Shown here: piece after piece, positions 8,238 to 19,121 of the stretch
Layout of the letters: the number at the start of each line of letters is the position of its first letter
Numbering within the stretch: the stretch's first letter is position 1
Assembly: GCA_002344005.1 (NCBI GenBank)
Contig: DDTD01000011.1
Location: forward strand, 1-29,980
Length of the DNA stretch: 29,980 nt
Direction: 5' to 3'
DNA from: Ignavibacteria bacterium UBA2373
Lineage (GTDB): Bacteria > Bacteroidota > Ignavibacteria > Kapaibacteriales > UBA961
Position numbers and translations under genes: made by a program
The notes under the pieces: model-generated
The model's input: the letters and a program-made list of their open reading frames with translations, nothing else
The model's database searches: none
Told to the model about the DNA's origin: nothing

Positions 8238-9563
8238 ATGAGAAAAAAAATAGTAGGAATTTTTGTACTTAGTGCGATTATCTCATCGCAAATTGTGCAA
8301 GCCCAGACAATGACATTAACGCTTGAGGAAGCTTTACAAAAAGGAAAAGAATCCAGCAGACAATTAAAAATTGCTGAAAGTAAAGTGGTGCAAGCAAAAG
8401 AAATGGTGGATGAAGCGGCTTCAAATCGTTTGCCAACACTCAAATTTCAAGGTGGTTATACGCGATTAAGCGATGTGCCGGCTTTTACATTTTCTCTTCC
8501 TTTCGGTAATCAACAAGAATTTACCATTGCCCCTGTAATTCTTAATAATTATCAGCTAAAATTGTCCGTACAGCAACCCATTTATACCGGAAATAGAATT
8601 GAAAGTATGGTGGACGCTGCACGTTATTCCGCGCAAGCAGCTGAAATTGATAAAAGTCGTGATCAATATGATGTCAGTTATGCCATTAAAAATTCATATT
8701 GGACATTGTATCGGGCGGTTGAATTTAAAAAAGTGGTTGAAGAAAGTATAGAAATGCTCAAAGCACGCATTAAAGATGCTGAGGTTTTGGAAAAAAATGG
8801 TATGCTCACACGTAATGATATTTTGAAAATTCAAGTACAACTTTCCGATGCTAAAATACGGCTTATTGAAGCAGAAAATAATATTCAATTATCAACAGTA
8901 GCTCTCAATAATGCTTTAGGTCAACCCCTTGGAACTGTTATAAACGCTACAACACAACCGCGTGATAATGCAACAGCAATGGCAACATTAGATAATATGA
9001 TTCTTGATGCTAAAAAATCGCGTGCTGACATACAAGCAACGGAATATAGAATAAAAGCTGCTCAAGAAAATATATCCGCACAACAAAGTAATTATTATCC
9101 GCAAATTTTTGTTGGCGGCAATGTGTATTACAATAATCCCAATCAACGGATTTTACCGAATCGTGAACAATTTGATGCAACATGGGATTTGGGTGTGCAA
9201 GTTTCTATGGATTTATGGAATTGGGGACAAACAGCCAATAAAGTAGGACAAGCAGAAGCTCAATTTGCCCAAGCCAAAGAATCGCTCGGTTTATTGCAAG
9301 ATGCCATTAATGTTGAAGTGACGCAAGCATATCTCACCATGCGCCAAATGTCGGAAAAAATAAATGTTGCGAAACAAACAGTGGAACAAGCCACAGAAAA
9401 TCAACGTGTGACGGCACAAAGATTTAAAAATGGCATTGCTACAAGCACTGATGCATTAGATGCCGATTTTACACTTATGCAATCAAAAGTAAATTACACA
9501 CAAGCACTTGTGGATTTTGAAATGGCTTTTGCACGTTTGCGTAAAGCTCAAGGTCTTGAATAA
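8238..9563 (+). CDS. TolC-family outer membrane efflux protein
   Basis: 441 residues with an N-terminal signal peptide (MRKKIVGIFVLSAIISSQIVQAQ). The mature protein starts with LTLEEALQKGKESSRQLKIAESKVVQAKE, the usual first helix of outer membrane efflux proteins, and shows the two-fold repeat of the family: a first half with RLPTLKFQGGYTRL and a second with NYYPQIFVGGNVYY. These segments form the beta-barrel and the alpha-helical periplasmic tunnel. ATG at 8238 is chosen because it opens the signal peptide and has GGAG 10 bases upstream; an upstream in-frame GTG at 8163 would overlap tetR. It lies 37 bases after tetR and 39 bases before the adaptor gene, and provides the outer membrane channel of the tripartite pump. 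Confidence 0.94.
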   Translation: MRKKIVGIFVLSAIISSQIVQAQTMTLTLEEALQKGKESSRQLKIAESKVVQAKEMVDEAASNRLPTLKFQGGYTRLSDVPAFTFSLPFGNQQEFTIAPVILNNYQLKLSVQQPIYTGNRIESMVDAARYSAQAAEIDKSRDQYDVSYAIKNSYWTLYRAVEFKKVVEESIEMLKARIKDAEVLEKNGMLTRNDILKIQVQLSDAKIRLIEAENNIQLSTVALNNALGQPLGTVINATTQPRDNATAMATLDNMILDAKKSRADIQATEYRIKAAQENISAQQSNYYPQIFVGGNVYYNNPNQRILPNREQFDATWDLGVQVSMDLWNWGQTANKVGQAEAQFAQAKESLGLLQDAINVEVTQAYLTMRQMSEKINVAKQTVEQATENQRVTAQRFKNGIATSTDALDADFTLMQSKVNYTQALVDFEMAFARLRKAQGLE

Positions 9564-9602
9564 TCTAATTAATATTTCTCGGATTAAATATATCACAATA
9601 AT

Positions 9603-10649
9603 ATGAAAAAAATTCTCACATTAGTTATTATACTCGGCATAGTCGGGGTTATGGTTATCACTCTTGTAAACAATAAAGCGAAAAGTGAAGCCAAATTAAA
9701 TGAAAATGTTATTCAAACAGTATTTCCGGTAAAAACGGCTGCTGTGCAACAAGAAACTCTTTCCGATGAATTATCTTTAGTCGGTACGGTTATTCCCCAT
9801 AATGATGTGGTGGTATTATCGGAAACACAGGGGCGCATACTGAAATCGAATATTGAAGTAGGCAGCAGAGTGTCGGCGGGAAGTGTCTTATTTGAGGTTG
9901 ATGATGAACTAAAACGTGCGGCTGTTATGCAAGCCGAAGCAAATTATGAAAAATCAAAAAAAGATTATGAACGCTATCAAGAAATGGCAAAACAAAAAGC
10001 AATACCTGATGCACAACTTGATGCTGCATTATTAGGGTATAAATCGGCGGAAGCATCATTAATTATGGCAAAACGCCAATTACGTGATACTAAAATTACA
10101 AGTCCCATTTCGGGCATTGTTGCCTCACGTGCGGTTAATCTTGGCTCCAATGTTGGCAATAATACGCCCGTTGCAAATATTGTGGATGTCAGTCGCATGA
10201 AAATTAAAATTAATGTTGCTGAACGCGATATTTTTAAAATTGATGTCGGTAATTCGGTATCTGTTTATAATGATCAATTACCGGGCAAAACGTTTGATGC
10301 AAAAATTATATCAATCGGAGCAAAAGCCGATGAAGCCCATACATATCCCGTTGAAGTGCTTTTATCCGATCCGGCGGCATTTAAATCGGGCATGTTTGCG
10401 AGGGTAAATTTCAGCTCCGTCAAAGCTACGCCTGCATTAGTGGTGCCGCGTGAAGCAATCATCGGTTCGGTACGCAATGCACAAATCTATGTGGTACAAG
10501 ATAATAAAGCTGTTTTGAAAAAAATAGTATGCGGTGTGGAAAGCGGTAGCAAAATCGAAGTAGTGCAAGGTTTGAATCAAGGCGAAAATGTTATTGTCAC
10601 AGGACAAAACATCATTAGTGATGGCTATAAAGTCACAATACAACAATAA
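9603..10649 (+). CDS. RND efflux periplasmic adaptor (membrane fusion protein)
   Basis: 348 residues. An N-terminal membrane anchor (about residues 4-23, ILTLVIILGIVGVMVITLV) has no lipobox cysteine, so it is probably a transmembrane anchor. The biotinyl-lipoyl-like half motifs are present (VVVLSETQGRILKSNIEVGSRVSAGSVLFEVDD, and ITSPISGIVASRAVNLGSNV after the coiled coil), flanking a helical hairpin of about 50 residues (LKRAAVMQAEANYEKSKKDYERYQEMAKQ). The beta-barrel domain follows (MKIKINVAERDIFKIDVGNSV) and then the membrane-proximal domain. It links the inner membrane RND pump to the TolC-like channel. No Shine-Dalgarno is seen before the ATG, as is common in Bacteroidota. Confidence 0.94.
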   Translation: MKKILTLVIILGIVGVMVITLVNNKAKSEAKLNENVIQTVFPVKTAAVQQETLSDELSLVGTVIPHNDVVVLSETQGRILKSNIEVGSRVSAGSVLFEVDDELKRAAVMQAEANYEKSKKDYERYQEMAKQKAIPDAQLDAALLGYKSAEASLIMAKRQLRDTKITSPISGIVASRAVNLGSNVGNNTPVANIVDVSRMKIKINVAERDIFKIDVGNSVSVYNDQLPGKTFDAKIISIGAKADEAHTYPVEVLLSDPAAFKSGMFARVNFSSVKATPALVVPREAIIGSVRNAQIYVVQDNKAVLKKIVCGVESGSKIEVVQGLNQGENVIVTGQNIISDGYKVTIQQ

Positions 10650-10681
10650 TAACCTCTTACCACAGAAAAAGGAAAAACACT

Positions 10682-13600
10682 ATGACTTTAACAGAACTTG
10701 CAATAAAACGACCATCGCTCATTGTGGTATTATTTGCCATTTTGGGTATCTTAGGGCTTTTTGGTTATACGCAGTTAAATTATAATTTATTACCAAAATT
10801 CAGCCCGCCATTTATTTCAATCTCTACGGTATATCCCGGGGCTGCACCGCAAGAAGTGGAAACAACGGTCACGAAAATTATTGAAGATGCCGTGTCCGGT
10901 GTGGATAAAATAAGCTCAGTGATTTCACGCTCTTATGAAGGTGTATCTTTTGTTCAAATTGAATTTACTCAGTCGGCAAAAACAGATATTGCTTTGCAAG
11001 ATGTCATTCGCATGGTAAATCAAGTAAACAGCCAGTTGCCGACGGGGATAAAACAACCTGTCGTAACAAAATTTAACCCTGATGAATTACCCATTTTACG
11101 TATGGGAGCAACATCAAATTTGAAACAACGCGATTTTTATCAATTCCTTCAAGATTATGTTAAACCTGAGCTTGCTAAAGTAGCAGGCGTAGGAAATATT
11201 ACTTTAATCGGTGGTGAAAAGCGTGAAATCAAAGTCAATCTTGATGCTGCAAAAGTTCGTTCTTATGGGTTGTCATTAACTCAAATTCAACAATCAATCA
11301 ATTTAGGAAATCTAGATTTTCCGACAGGAAGTATTAAAGAAAATGCGACACAATTTGTGGTTCGTATAGCCGGAAAATATTCATCTGTGGAGGAATTATC
11401 ACAGCTTGTGGTTGGACGTTCACGTCAAGGCGGAGATATTCGTTTATCCGATATTGCTGAAGTTGCTGACGGCGTCAATGAGCGCACTACATATAATCGC
11501 ATTAATAATAGAGAATGTGTTGGTATTTATGTGCAAAAACAATCAGATGCCAATGCTGTGGAGATGTCGAAATTAGTTAAGAAAAAACTTAATGAAATTT
11601 TAGAAAAGCATAAAGACATCAATTTACAAATTGAAATTGCTTCAGATTCATCTGATTTTACTCTTGAAGCCGCCAATGCCGTACAATTCGATTTAATGTT
11701 AGCTATCCTTATTGTTGCAGCGGTCATGTTTTTATTCCTTCACAGTTTGCGTAATTCGCTCATTGTGATGATTTCGATACCGGCATCACTTATTTCAACC
11801 TTTGTATTTATTTGGGCTTTCGGTTTTTCCTTAAACCTTATGACATTGTTGGGACTGTCTCTTGTTATCGGTATTTTGGTGGATGATTCTATTGTTGTTC
11901 TGGAAAATATTTATCATCATTTAGAAAGAGGTGAAGATAAAGTTACTGCCTCCATAAAAGGTCGAAATGAAATTGGCTTTGCAGCACTTTCTATTACATT
12001 GGTGGATGTTGCGGTATTTTTACCATTATCACTTGTCACAGGGCTTATTGGTAATATCATGCGTGAATTTGCTCTTGTTGTTGTGGTTTCTACGTTGATG
12101 TCTTTGGTTGTCTCATTTACCATTACTCCTATTTTAGCATCACGTTTTGCTAAAATTCAGGAATTAACCAAAAATACTTTATTTGGTCGTCTCGGATTGG
12201 CATTTGAAAAAATGTTTGCATGGATTCAGCATGAATATGGTAAAATCATCGGCTGGGCATTAAAAAATAAATGGACACAAGCAACAGTGGTGTTAGGGTC
12301 GCTTTCTACATTCATTATTGTTTGGGCTCTTTTTTTAATGAAATTAATTCCTGTTGAATTTATTACACAATCGGATCGCGGTGAGTTTACGGTGACTGTG
12401 GAATTTCCGCCAAGTATGAAAGTGGAAGAAACAAATCGAAAAGCACAAGAAATAGAAAGTATGTTGTTTACAATGCCGGAAATTAAAAGAGTACTGACAA
12501 ATGTCGGTACGTCAAGTTCAGCTTTTGCAGGTACACAATCGCAAAATAATCTTGCAGAGATGAATGTGTATTTGAAACCTGTAGCAGAACGCCAAAAAAC
12601 AACAGATCAAGTGGGCGCAGATATTAAGAGAAATATTATGGCAATTGCCGGAGCTAAAGTTCGTGTGAATCCTATCGGTATTTTTGGCTCAGCGAATGAA
12701 TCGCCCGTACAAGTTGTCGTGAGCGGTGCCGATCGTGAAAAAGTGAAACAAGGTGCAAAACTCGTGGAAAAAGAATTGCTTTCTATGGATGGCACAAGCG
12801 ATGTGCGTCTTTCATCTGAAGACGGTAAGTTAGAAACTCGCATTGAAGTGGACAGACAAAAATTAGCTGCTCTTGGATTAACAATTGGCGAAGTAGGTGC
12901 TGCATTACGTATTGCATTGCAGGGTAATGATGATGTGAAATTCCGTGAAGGAACCACAGAATATGATATTCGTGTCCGCCTCGATGAACAAGACAGAAAT
13001 CGCACCGCAGAAATTGGTTCCATGACCATTCAAAATCGTATGGGGCAACAGATAGAAATTAAACAATTTGCCACGATTTATCAAACAACGGGTTCAACAA
13101 AATTAGAGCGTCGCGATCGTATTCCGGCACTTATTATTTATGCTCAACCCGTTGGAAAAGGTGCTGCTGATATTGCTACTGACCTTGATACCAAACTTAA
13201 AGATAAATTACCGGTGGGTACAAGTTATACCTATATAGGCGATGTGAAAAATGCCCGCGAAGGGTTTGGCGATATGGGTATTGCCATGCTTGGCGGCATT
13301 GTCTTTGTCTATTTAATCATGATTGCATTATACGATTCTTACTTTTATCCTTTTGTGAATTTATTCTCCGTGCTTGTTGCTCCTTTTGGCGCATTTTTGG
13401 CACTTGCACTTGGTATGCGTTCCATGTCAATTTTCACTATGTTAGGGCTTATTATGTTAATAGGTCTTGTGATGAAAAATGCTATCTTATTGGTGGACAG
13501 AGCGAACTCGAACAGATTTGAGCGTGGTATGGGTTTACGCAATGCACTCATAGAAGCAGGGGAAACACGTTTACGTCCTATTGTGATGACAACAGTCGCG

Positions 13601-13822
13601 ATGGTTTTTGGTATGTTCCCGATTGCCTTCAGTCACAGTGCGGGCAGTGAATGGAAAGCCGGATTAGCGCTTGCATTGATTGGTGGTTTGACAGGTTCGA
13701 TGTTCCTGACACTTATTCTGGTACCGGTAATTTACTTTATCTTTACTCATATACGTGGTCTATTTGTTAAGGAAAAAGGATATCCGGCAGATTTTGCTTT
13801 TCAGCCGCAAAACCGCGATTGA
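10682..13822 (+). CDS. RND family multidrug efflux pump, inner membrane subunit
   Basis: 1046 residues, the normal length for HAE1-type AcrB-like pumps. There are twelve predicted transmembrane segments in two halves, each with a large periplasmic loop (about 30-330 and 560-870). Proton-relay residues are present: the paired Asp401-Asp402 in GILVDDSIVVLENIYHH and Lys932 in GLVMKNAILLVDRAN, equivalent to AcrB D407, D408 and K940. The N-terminus MTLTELAIKRPSLIVVLFAIL is standard. AAAGGA lies a few bases before the ATG. The pump uses proton import to push hydrophobic compounds out; the substrate cannot be read from sequence. The metal-type (HME) signature is not seen, which favours a drug or detergent pump. 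It is the last gene of the operon and ends before a strong terminator. Confidence 0.96.
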   Translation: MTLTELAIKRPSLIVVLFAILGILGLFGYTQLNYNLLPKFSPPFISISTVYPGAAPQEVETTVTKIIEDAVSGVDKISSVISRSYEGVSFVQIEFTQSAKTDIALQDVIRMVNQVNSQLPTGIKQPVVTKFNPDELPILRMGATSNLKQRDFYQFLQDYVKPELAKVAGVGNITLIGGEKREIKVNLDAAKVRSYGLSLTQIQQSINLGNLDFPTGSIKENATQFVVRIAGKYSSVEELSQLVVGRSRQGGDIRLSDIAEVADGVNERTTYNRINNRECVGIYVQKQSDANAVEMSKLVKKKLNEILEKHKDINLQIEIASDSSDFTLEAANAVQFDLMLAILIVAAVMFLFLHSLRNSLIVMISIPASLISTFVFIWAFGFSLNLMTLLGLSLVIGILVDDSIVVLENIYHHLERGEDKVTASIKGRNEIGFAALSITLVDVAVFLPLSLVTGLIGNIMREFALVVVVSTLMSLVVSFTITPILASRFAKIQELTKNTLFGRLGLAFEKMFAWIQHEYGKIIGWALKNKWTQATVVLGSLSTFIIVWALFLMKLIPVEFITQSDRGEFTVTVEFPPSMKVEETNRKAQEIESMLFTMPEIKRVLTNVGTSSSAFAGTQSQNNLAEMNVYLKPVAERQKTTDQVGADIKRNIMAIAGAKVRVNPIGIFGSANESPVQVVVSGADREKVKQGAKLVEKELLSMDGTSDVRLSSEDGKLETRIEVDRQKLAALGLTIGEVGAALRIALQGNDDVKFREGTTEYDIRVRLDEQDRNRTAEIGSMTIQNRMGQQIEIKQFATIYQTTGSTKLERRDRIPALIIYAQPVGKGAADIATDLDTKLKDKLPVGTSYTYIGDVKNAREGFGDMGIAMLGGIVFVYLIMIALYDSYFYPFVNLFSVLVAPFGAFLALALGMRSMSIFTMLGLIMLIGLVMKNAILLVDRANSNRFERGMGLRNALIEAGETRLRPIVMTTVAMVFGMFPIAFSHSAGSEWKAGLALALIGGLTGSMFLTLILVPVIYFIFTHIRGLFVKEKGYPADFAFQPQNRD

Positions 13823-13852
13823 TACATTAGTCAATAAGAATATATGATTTGG

Positions 13853-13886
13853 TGGCGTTATTTCTTCGGAACTAACGCCATTTTTG
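13853..13886 (+). terminator. Intrinsic terminator of the efflux operon
   Basis: TGGCGTTA (13853-13860) pairs with TAACGCCA (13873-13880). Inside, TTC and GAA close a TTCG tetraloop (13865-13868), one of the most stable RNA loops. The stem is followed directly by TTTTTG. It lies 30 bases after the RND stop codon. Confidence 0.92.
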
Positions 13887-14039
13887 TATTCGATACAGTG
13901 TGTTCACGGTGTTCACGCAGGCACTGCGAAGCGGGTGTAATGTCTTCTTCACGTATGAGATATAAACTATGAACGCAAAATATCATAATTTGCAGGATAA
14001 ATCTCATGCGCATACCGTCATAGCTTGGAGAAAATGGGA

Positions 14040-17000
14040 ATGAAAAAAGAGGTGTATATAACCCGGCTCGTAGAATCATCGGATTCAGAGCAACAGTTAG
14101 CCATATCTGCGAATGAAATGTTGCAAGAAATCAGTAGTATTCAGTCACATTTTTTGCTTTGCACAACATTAGAGCAAATGCGGCACCTTTTTGATCGTAT
14201 GCTTGCACTTATATTAAAAGCAACAAACGGGGAATATGGTTTTATCGGCGAAATACTCTACACTCCGGACTCAAACCCTTATCTTAGAGTATATGCAATC
14301 ACGAATATTGCTTGGGATGAAAAAACGAGAACACTCTATGATGAGTACGCGGAAAAGGGGATGGAATTTCATAATATGGACACATTGTTTGGCAAAGCAA
14401 TTATGACCAAAAGTGTTCTTATTGCCAATGATCCATACAATGACCTTCGAGCCGGCGGTTTGCCGGAAGGGCATCCTCACATGTCGGCATTTATCGGTAT
14501 TCCTTTCCTTGTGGGTGATGAGATTATTGGCTTATGTGGTATTGCCAATAAGCCCGGTGGTTTTAGTGAATCGCTTGTCAGTGAGTTACAACCGATACTT
14601 ATTGCCTGTACATCGCTTATAGCACATTATCGCAGTCGGGCTGCGCAAAAATATCAACAAATTGCTGTACAAAACAGTCAGGAATTGCTCGAAACAACAG
14701 AGCGCATGGCGAAAATCAGTACTTGGAAGTGGCATGTAGAAAGACAAAATGTAACAGTTTCCAAGGAATTATTACAAATTCTGGGCATTGCAGAGGACGA
14801 GTGTGAAAATACGCCGGAATTTTTTCTCAAGTATGTGCATGAGGATGATAAAGATAATGTATATCGTGCAATAAAACAACTGATTAATCACAATCACTAT
14901 GATAGCATCGAATTTCGTTTAGTATGTAAAGATGCCAAAATTCGCCATGTTGTCAGTAATGTACTCGCACAAAGCGAAAACGATAATACACATATATTTA
15001 TCGGCACCATACAAGATATAACCGAAAAAAAAATCGCAGAACAGCAACTTGTGGCATCACAGCAAAAACTTCAGTCTTTGTTCGATGCACTGCCTGATAT
15101 CTTCATGATTTTAGACAGTGATGGATATTGTAAAGAAATTACTCCTAAGAATGAAGAATTATTGTATTTGCCGATTAGTGAATTAGCAGGCAGAAATCTT
15201 AGAGATATTTTTGATGAAACAATGGCATTATTTTTTCTTGAAAAAATTCAACAATGCCTTGCCGATAAACAAACCATAACAGCCGATTATAAACTTAATG
15301 TGCGCGGCTCAACGATTTGGTACAGTGGCAATTTTGTGCCATACTCTGACAATGAAGTATTGTTGATAGCCAGAGATATCACAGAAAGAAAAATTGACGA
15401 AGAATTTTCTTTTGCCATGAATATTATCATGGAAATGATGATTTCCGGGAAAGAAACGAAAGAAATTCTACAACAAATATGCGAATTGGTACACACGATA
15501 ACCCCGGAACATAAACCATCAATTTTGCTCTACGATTCCCAACTCAATATTTTACGCAGTACGGCGGCACACGGTTTGCCACAAAGTTTTACCGACATAA
15601 TTGACAAATTGCCGGTTGGTGAAGGATTTGCTGCTTGCGGCACATCCGCTTATAGAATGGAAACCGTAATAATTGCAAATTGCTTTACTGATATATTAAC
15701 TCGGCATTATACAGATTTAGCCAAAGAATACAATATTTATTCAATTTGGTCAACACCGATTATCGGCTCATCGCATACTTTGCTCGGTACTTTTGCTCTT
15801 TACAGTGAACAAGAAGCAACACCATCAATTCAAAAACAAGATTTACTCCTAAAAATAGCGCGATTAACCGCAATAGTTATTGATCGAGGCAAGGAACAAA
15901 AAGCATTGATTATTGATGAAGAACGTTACCGAATTATTTCGGAGTTAAGTTCGGATTATGCCTTTTCTATAGTGAAAAACAGCGATGATGAATTTGTTCA
16001 TGATTGGCATGTCGGTAACATGGAAAAAATCTTCGGTTATACTTTGGAAGAAATAGAAGATTTTGGAGGGTGGAATAAAGTTATTCACCCTGACGATATT
16101 ATGAAAGCCAAAAAACGCAGAGAGCGATTAACACAAGGTTATGAAGAAGAAACAATATTAAGAATTTATGCTAAAAGTGGTGAACTAAAATGGATAAAGG
16201 ATCATTCCAGACCTTTGTTTGATGAAAAAGGTAAGGTGGTAGGAATTATCGGTGCTGCTCAAGATATAACCGAATCCGTAAAAGCTGAAGAAAACATACG
16301 TTTACAAGCTGAGATGCTGAATAGTGTGGGTCAAGCTATTATTGCAACCAACACTGAAGGTGTGATTATTTATGCAAATAATTATACTGAAAAACTCTTT
16401 GGGTGGAAGCCGGAAGAAATTATAGGAAATAATATTGTTGATGTTACTCCCGCTATTGGTTATCATGAAAAAGCAACAGAGATAATCAATGAATTAAAAG
16501 AAGGAAAATCGTGGAGCGGAGAGTTTTTGATTCGCCATAAAGACGGTAATGAAGTACTAACTTTTGTCACAGACACGCCAATATTTAATAAAGATGGGAT
16601 AATTATCGGTATTATTGGCGTTTCTCAAGATATCAGCGATAGAAAACAAAGAGAACAAGAACAATTGCAGCTACTTGAACGAGTTCAACAACAAAATGAA
16701 ATTCTTGCCACGGTTGCCGGGTCAATTGCACTTGCTGAGGGAGATATTGAAGAACTTTGCGCTTTGATAACCAAAACAGTCGGCGTGACATTCGGTATTG
16801 AACGCATAGGCGTGTGGTTATTTAATGAGGAAATTACTGAATTAGAATGTATATATCAATATTCTACAAGCTCTCAAAGTGTGACGCGAGGATCAAAATT
16901 ATTAGAAAAAGAATTCTATGATGAATTTCAATATCTGAAATATGGAAAATTTGTTGATGCAAGCTATCCATTAACTGATCCGCGCACTAAAGGGTATATT

Positions 17001-19121
17001 GAAGGTTATTTGAAACCCAATAATATTACGGCTATGCTTGATGCCATTATTAGAAGTGGTGGTATAAATTTAGGAGCATTATGCTTTGAACATGTTGGGG
17101 TTGAGCATGTCTGGACAGCGGATGAAATTGCTTTCTGCAATCAATTATCTGATCAAATAGCGGCATGTTTATTAAATGTTGATAAGAAAAAAGCCCAGGA
17201 GGTACTGAAGGAAAGTGAAGAACGGTTTTTCTCTGCATTCAAGTATGCGCCTATAGGTATGGTCCTTGCCGATACTACAGGTAAAATACTGCGTGTAAAT
17301 TCATCATTGTGCCATATAATTGGATATTCTGCTGAAGAATTAGAAAAAATGACCATTCAGGATATTACTCATGAAGAGGATATTACTTTGGATCAAATGT
17401 ATCTTTCTGAATTAACAATGGGGGTAAGGGATTCTTATTCCATGGAAAAAAGATATTATCATAAAAATAGGACTATTGTTTGGGTGTCTTTGTCTGTGTC
17501 GGCAGTTCGTGCTCATGACGGAAATATAAAACATATTGTTGGACAAGTGCAAGATATTACCGAACAACGTGAAATACAACGCCAGATAAAAGAAGAAAGA
17601 GAACGTTTGGCTATAACATTACGAAGTATAGGCGATGGTGTGATTGCTGCCGATGTTGAAGGGAAAATAACATTTATCAATCGCATCGCCGAAGAATTGA
17701 CCGGATGGACGAATCAGGAAGCCAAAGACCTTCCGATATTAACGGTGTTTAGTATAAAAAATCAAAATGATAAAAATATTCGTGAAGAGTTTTTTCATAG
17801 AATTTTAACCACCGGAAGAATAATAGAGCTTGAAGAAAATATAACATTAGTGAGTCGTAGCGGAAAAGAAATTATCATAGCCGAAAGCGGTGCGCCCATA
17901 CGTGATGCGGAAAGTAATGTCATTGGAGTTATTATTATATTTCGTGATATTACCCAAGAAAGTAAATTACACGAAATTGCTCTTCAAAATTCAAAATTAG
18001 ATTCTCTTGCTGTTCTGGCAGGGGGCATTGCTCACGATTTTAATAATTTATTAGCGGGGGTTTTCGGCTTTCTTGAATTATCGCGCTTAATGCTCAATAA
18101 GCAAGATTATGCTCGTGCTGACAAAGCAATAGCAAGCGCAGTTTCCGTATTTACAAGAGCTAAAGATTTAACACAACAATTATTGACTTTTGCCAAAGGC
18201 GGCGACCCTGTTCGCTCAATTGGCTCTATTGTACCTTTATTGGAAAAAACATTGAAATTTGTGTTCAGTGGTTCATCTGTGTCTTATTCAGTCGAAATTG
18301 ATAATGATTTATGGTATTGCGATTTTGATGAAAATCAGATTGGACAAGTTATTGATAATATTTCAATAAATGCAATGCAATCAATGTCGGAAGGTGGCTG
18401 TTTTTTGGTGCGCGTTCGTAATATAGAATCACACTCAACAACATATTGCGGTGAAGTGATTGATTCAGATATGATTTGCATCGAATTTAAAGACAACGGT
18501 AGTGGTATTCCTTCTTCAGTGCTCACGAAAATTTTCGACCCGTTTTTTACGACTAAATTAAGTGGGCATGGTTTGGGCTTATCTACGGTACGTTCGATTG
18601 TTCAAAAACATGGTGGGCGTATTGAAGTGGCATCGAAAGAACATGAAGGAACGACCTTTTATGTATATTTACCGGCGCACCACGCAAATGAAGCACGAGA
18701 AAATATCGAATTAAAATCTCCGGAATTGAAAAGTAAAGAATTTTCTCGAATCTTGATTATGGATGATGAGGATTTTCTTTGTGAAATATTTTCTGATATT
18801 CTGACAGAAATGGGATATACTGTGGCAACCGCATCGCATGGGGACGAAGCATTACGACTGTACTCGGAAGCATATCGTACTCATCAGCCATTCGATATTG
18901 TTTTTCTCGATTTAACAATACCGGGTGGAAAAGGAGGAAAAATAGTTGCTTCCGAGATACGAAACGGAACCATAAACCCATTAGTAAAAATAGTTGCTTG
19001 CAGCGGATATTCTGAAGATCCGGTAATGACTAATCCTGAAAAATTCGGCTTTGATGAACGTTTGATTAAACCATTTACATATCAACAATTAACAACACTT
19101 TTAGATTCTTTAATGACATAA
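14040..19121 (+). CDS. Multi-sensor hybrid histidine kinase with C-terminal receiver
   Basis: 1693 residues with no transmembrane segment, so probably a cytoplasmic sensor. Domains in order, approximate and by eye: GAF (40-205), PAS (225-340), PAS (345-455), GAF (465-620), PAS (635-755), PAS (765-875), GAF (890-1055), PAS (1065-1180), PAS (1195-1305), HisKA with phospho-acceptor His1332 in GGIAHDFNN, HATPase (N-box DNISINAMQ, DNGSGIP, GLGLSTV), and a receiver with Asp1624 in FLDLTIPGG, an acidic MDDED pocket and Lys1677. Many PAS units end in the familiar DITE/DIS linker. ATG at 14040 is preferred because GGAG (14027-14030) is at good spacing; TTG at 14025 and ATG at 14034 are too close to it. 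No response regulator lies next to it, so the output partner is elsewhere. Confidence 0.95.
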   Translation: MKKEVYITRLVESSDSEQQLAISANEMLQEISSIQSHFLLCTTLEQMRHLFDRMLALILKATNGEYGFIGEILYTPDSNPYLRVYAITNIAWDEKTRTLYDEYAEKGMEFHNMDTLFGKAIMTKSVLIANDPYNDLRAGGLPEGHPHMSAFIGIPFLVGDEIIGLCGIANKPGGFSESLVSELQPILIACTSLIAHYRSRAAQKYQQIAVQNSQELLETTERMAKISTWKWHVERQNVTVSKELLQILGIAEDECENTPEFFLKYVHEDDKDNVYRAIKQLINHNHYDSIEFRLVCKDAKIRHVVSNVLAQSENDNTHIFIGTIQDITEKKIAEQQLVASQQKLQSLFDALPDIFMILDSDGYCKEITPKNEELLYLPISELAGRNLRDIFDETMALFFLEKIQQCLADKQTITADYKLNVRGSTIWYSGNFVPYSDNEVLLIARDITERKIDEEFSFAMNIIMEMMISGKETKEILQQICELVHTITPEHKPSILLYDSQLNILRSTAAHGLPQSFTDIIDKLPVGEGFAACGTSAYRMETVIIANCFTDILTRHYTDLAKEYNIYSIWSTPIIGSSHTLLGTFALYSEQEATPSIQKQDLLLKIARLTAIVIDRGKEQKALIIDEERYRIISELSSDYAFSIVKNSDDEFVHDWHVGNMEKIFGYTLEEIEDFGGWNKVIHPDDIMKAKKRRERLTQGYEEETILRIYAKSGELKWIKDHSRPLFDEKGKVVGIIGAAQDITESVKAEENIRLQAEMLNSVGQAIIATNTEGVIIYANNYTEKLFGWKPEEIIGNNIVDVTPAIGYHEKATEIINELKEGKSWSGEFLIRHKDGNEVLTFVTDTPIFNKDGIIIGIIGVSQDISDRKQREQEQLQLLERVQQQNEILATVAGSIALAEGDIEELCALITKTVGVTFGIERIGVWLFNEEITELECIYQYSTSSQSVTRGSKLLEKEFYDEFQYLKYGKFVDASYPLTDPRTKGYIEGYLKPNNITAMLDAIIRSGGINLGALCFEHVGVEHVWTADEIAFCNQLSDQIAACLLNVDKKKAQEVLKESEERFFSAFKYAPIGMVLADTTGKILRVNSSLCHIIGYSAEELEKMTIQDITHEEDITLDQMYLSELTMGVRDSYSMEKRYYHKNRTIVWVSLSVSAVRAHDGNIKHIVGQVQDITEQREIQRQIKEERERLAITLRSIGDGVIAADVEGKITFINRIAEELTGWTNQEAKDLPILTVFSIKNQNDKNIREEFFHRILTTGRIIELEENITLVSRSGKEIIIAESGAPIRDAESNVIGVIIIFRDITQESKLHEIALQNSKLDSLAVLAGGIAHDFNNLLAGVFGFLELSRLMLNKQDYARADKAIASAVSVFTRAKDLTQQLLTFAKGGDPVRSIGSIVPLLEKTLKFVFSGSSVSYSVEIDNDLWYCDFDENQIGQVIDNISINAMQSMSEGGCFLVRVRNIESHSTTYCGEVIDSDMICIEFKDNGSGIPSSVLTKIFDPFFTTKLSGHGLGLSTVRSIVQKHGGRIEVASKEHEGTTFYVYLPAHHANEARENIELKSPELKSKEFSRILIMDDEDFLCEIFSDILTEMGYTVATASHGDEALRLYSEAYRTHQPFDIVFLDLTIPGGKGGKIVASEIRNGTINPLVKIVACSGYSEDPVMTNPEKFGFDERLIKPFTYQQLTTLLDSLMT

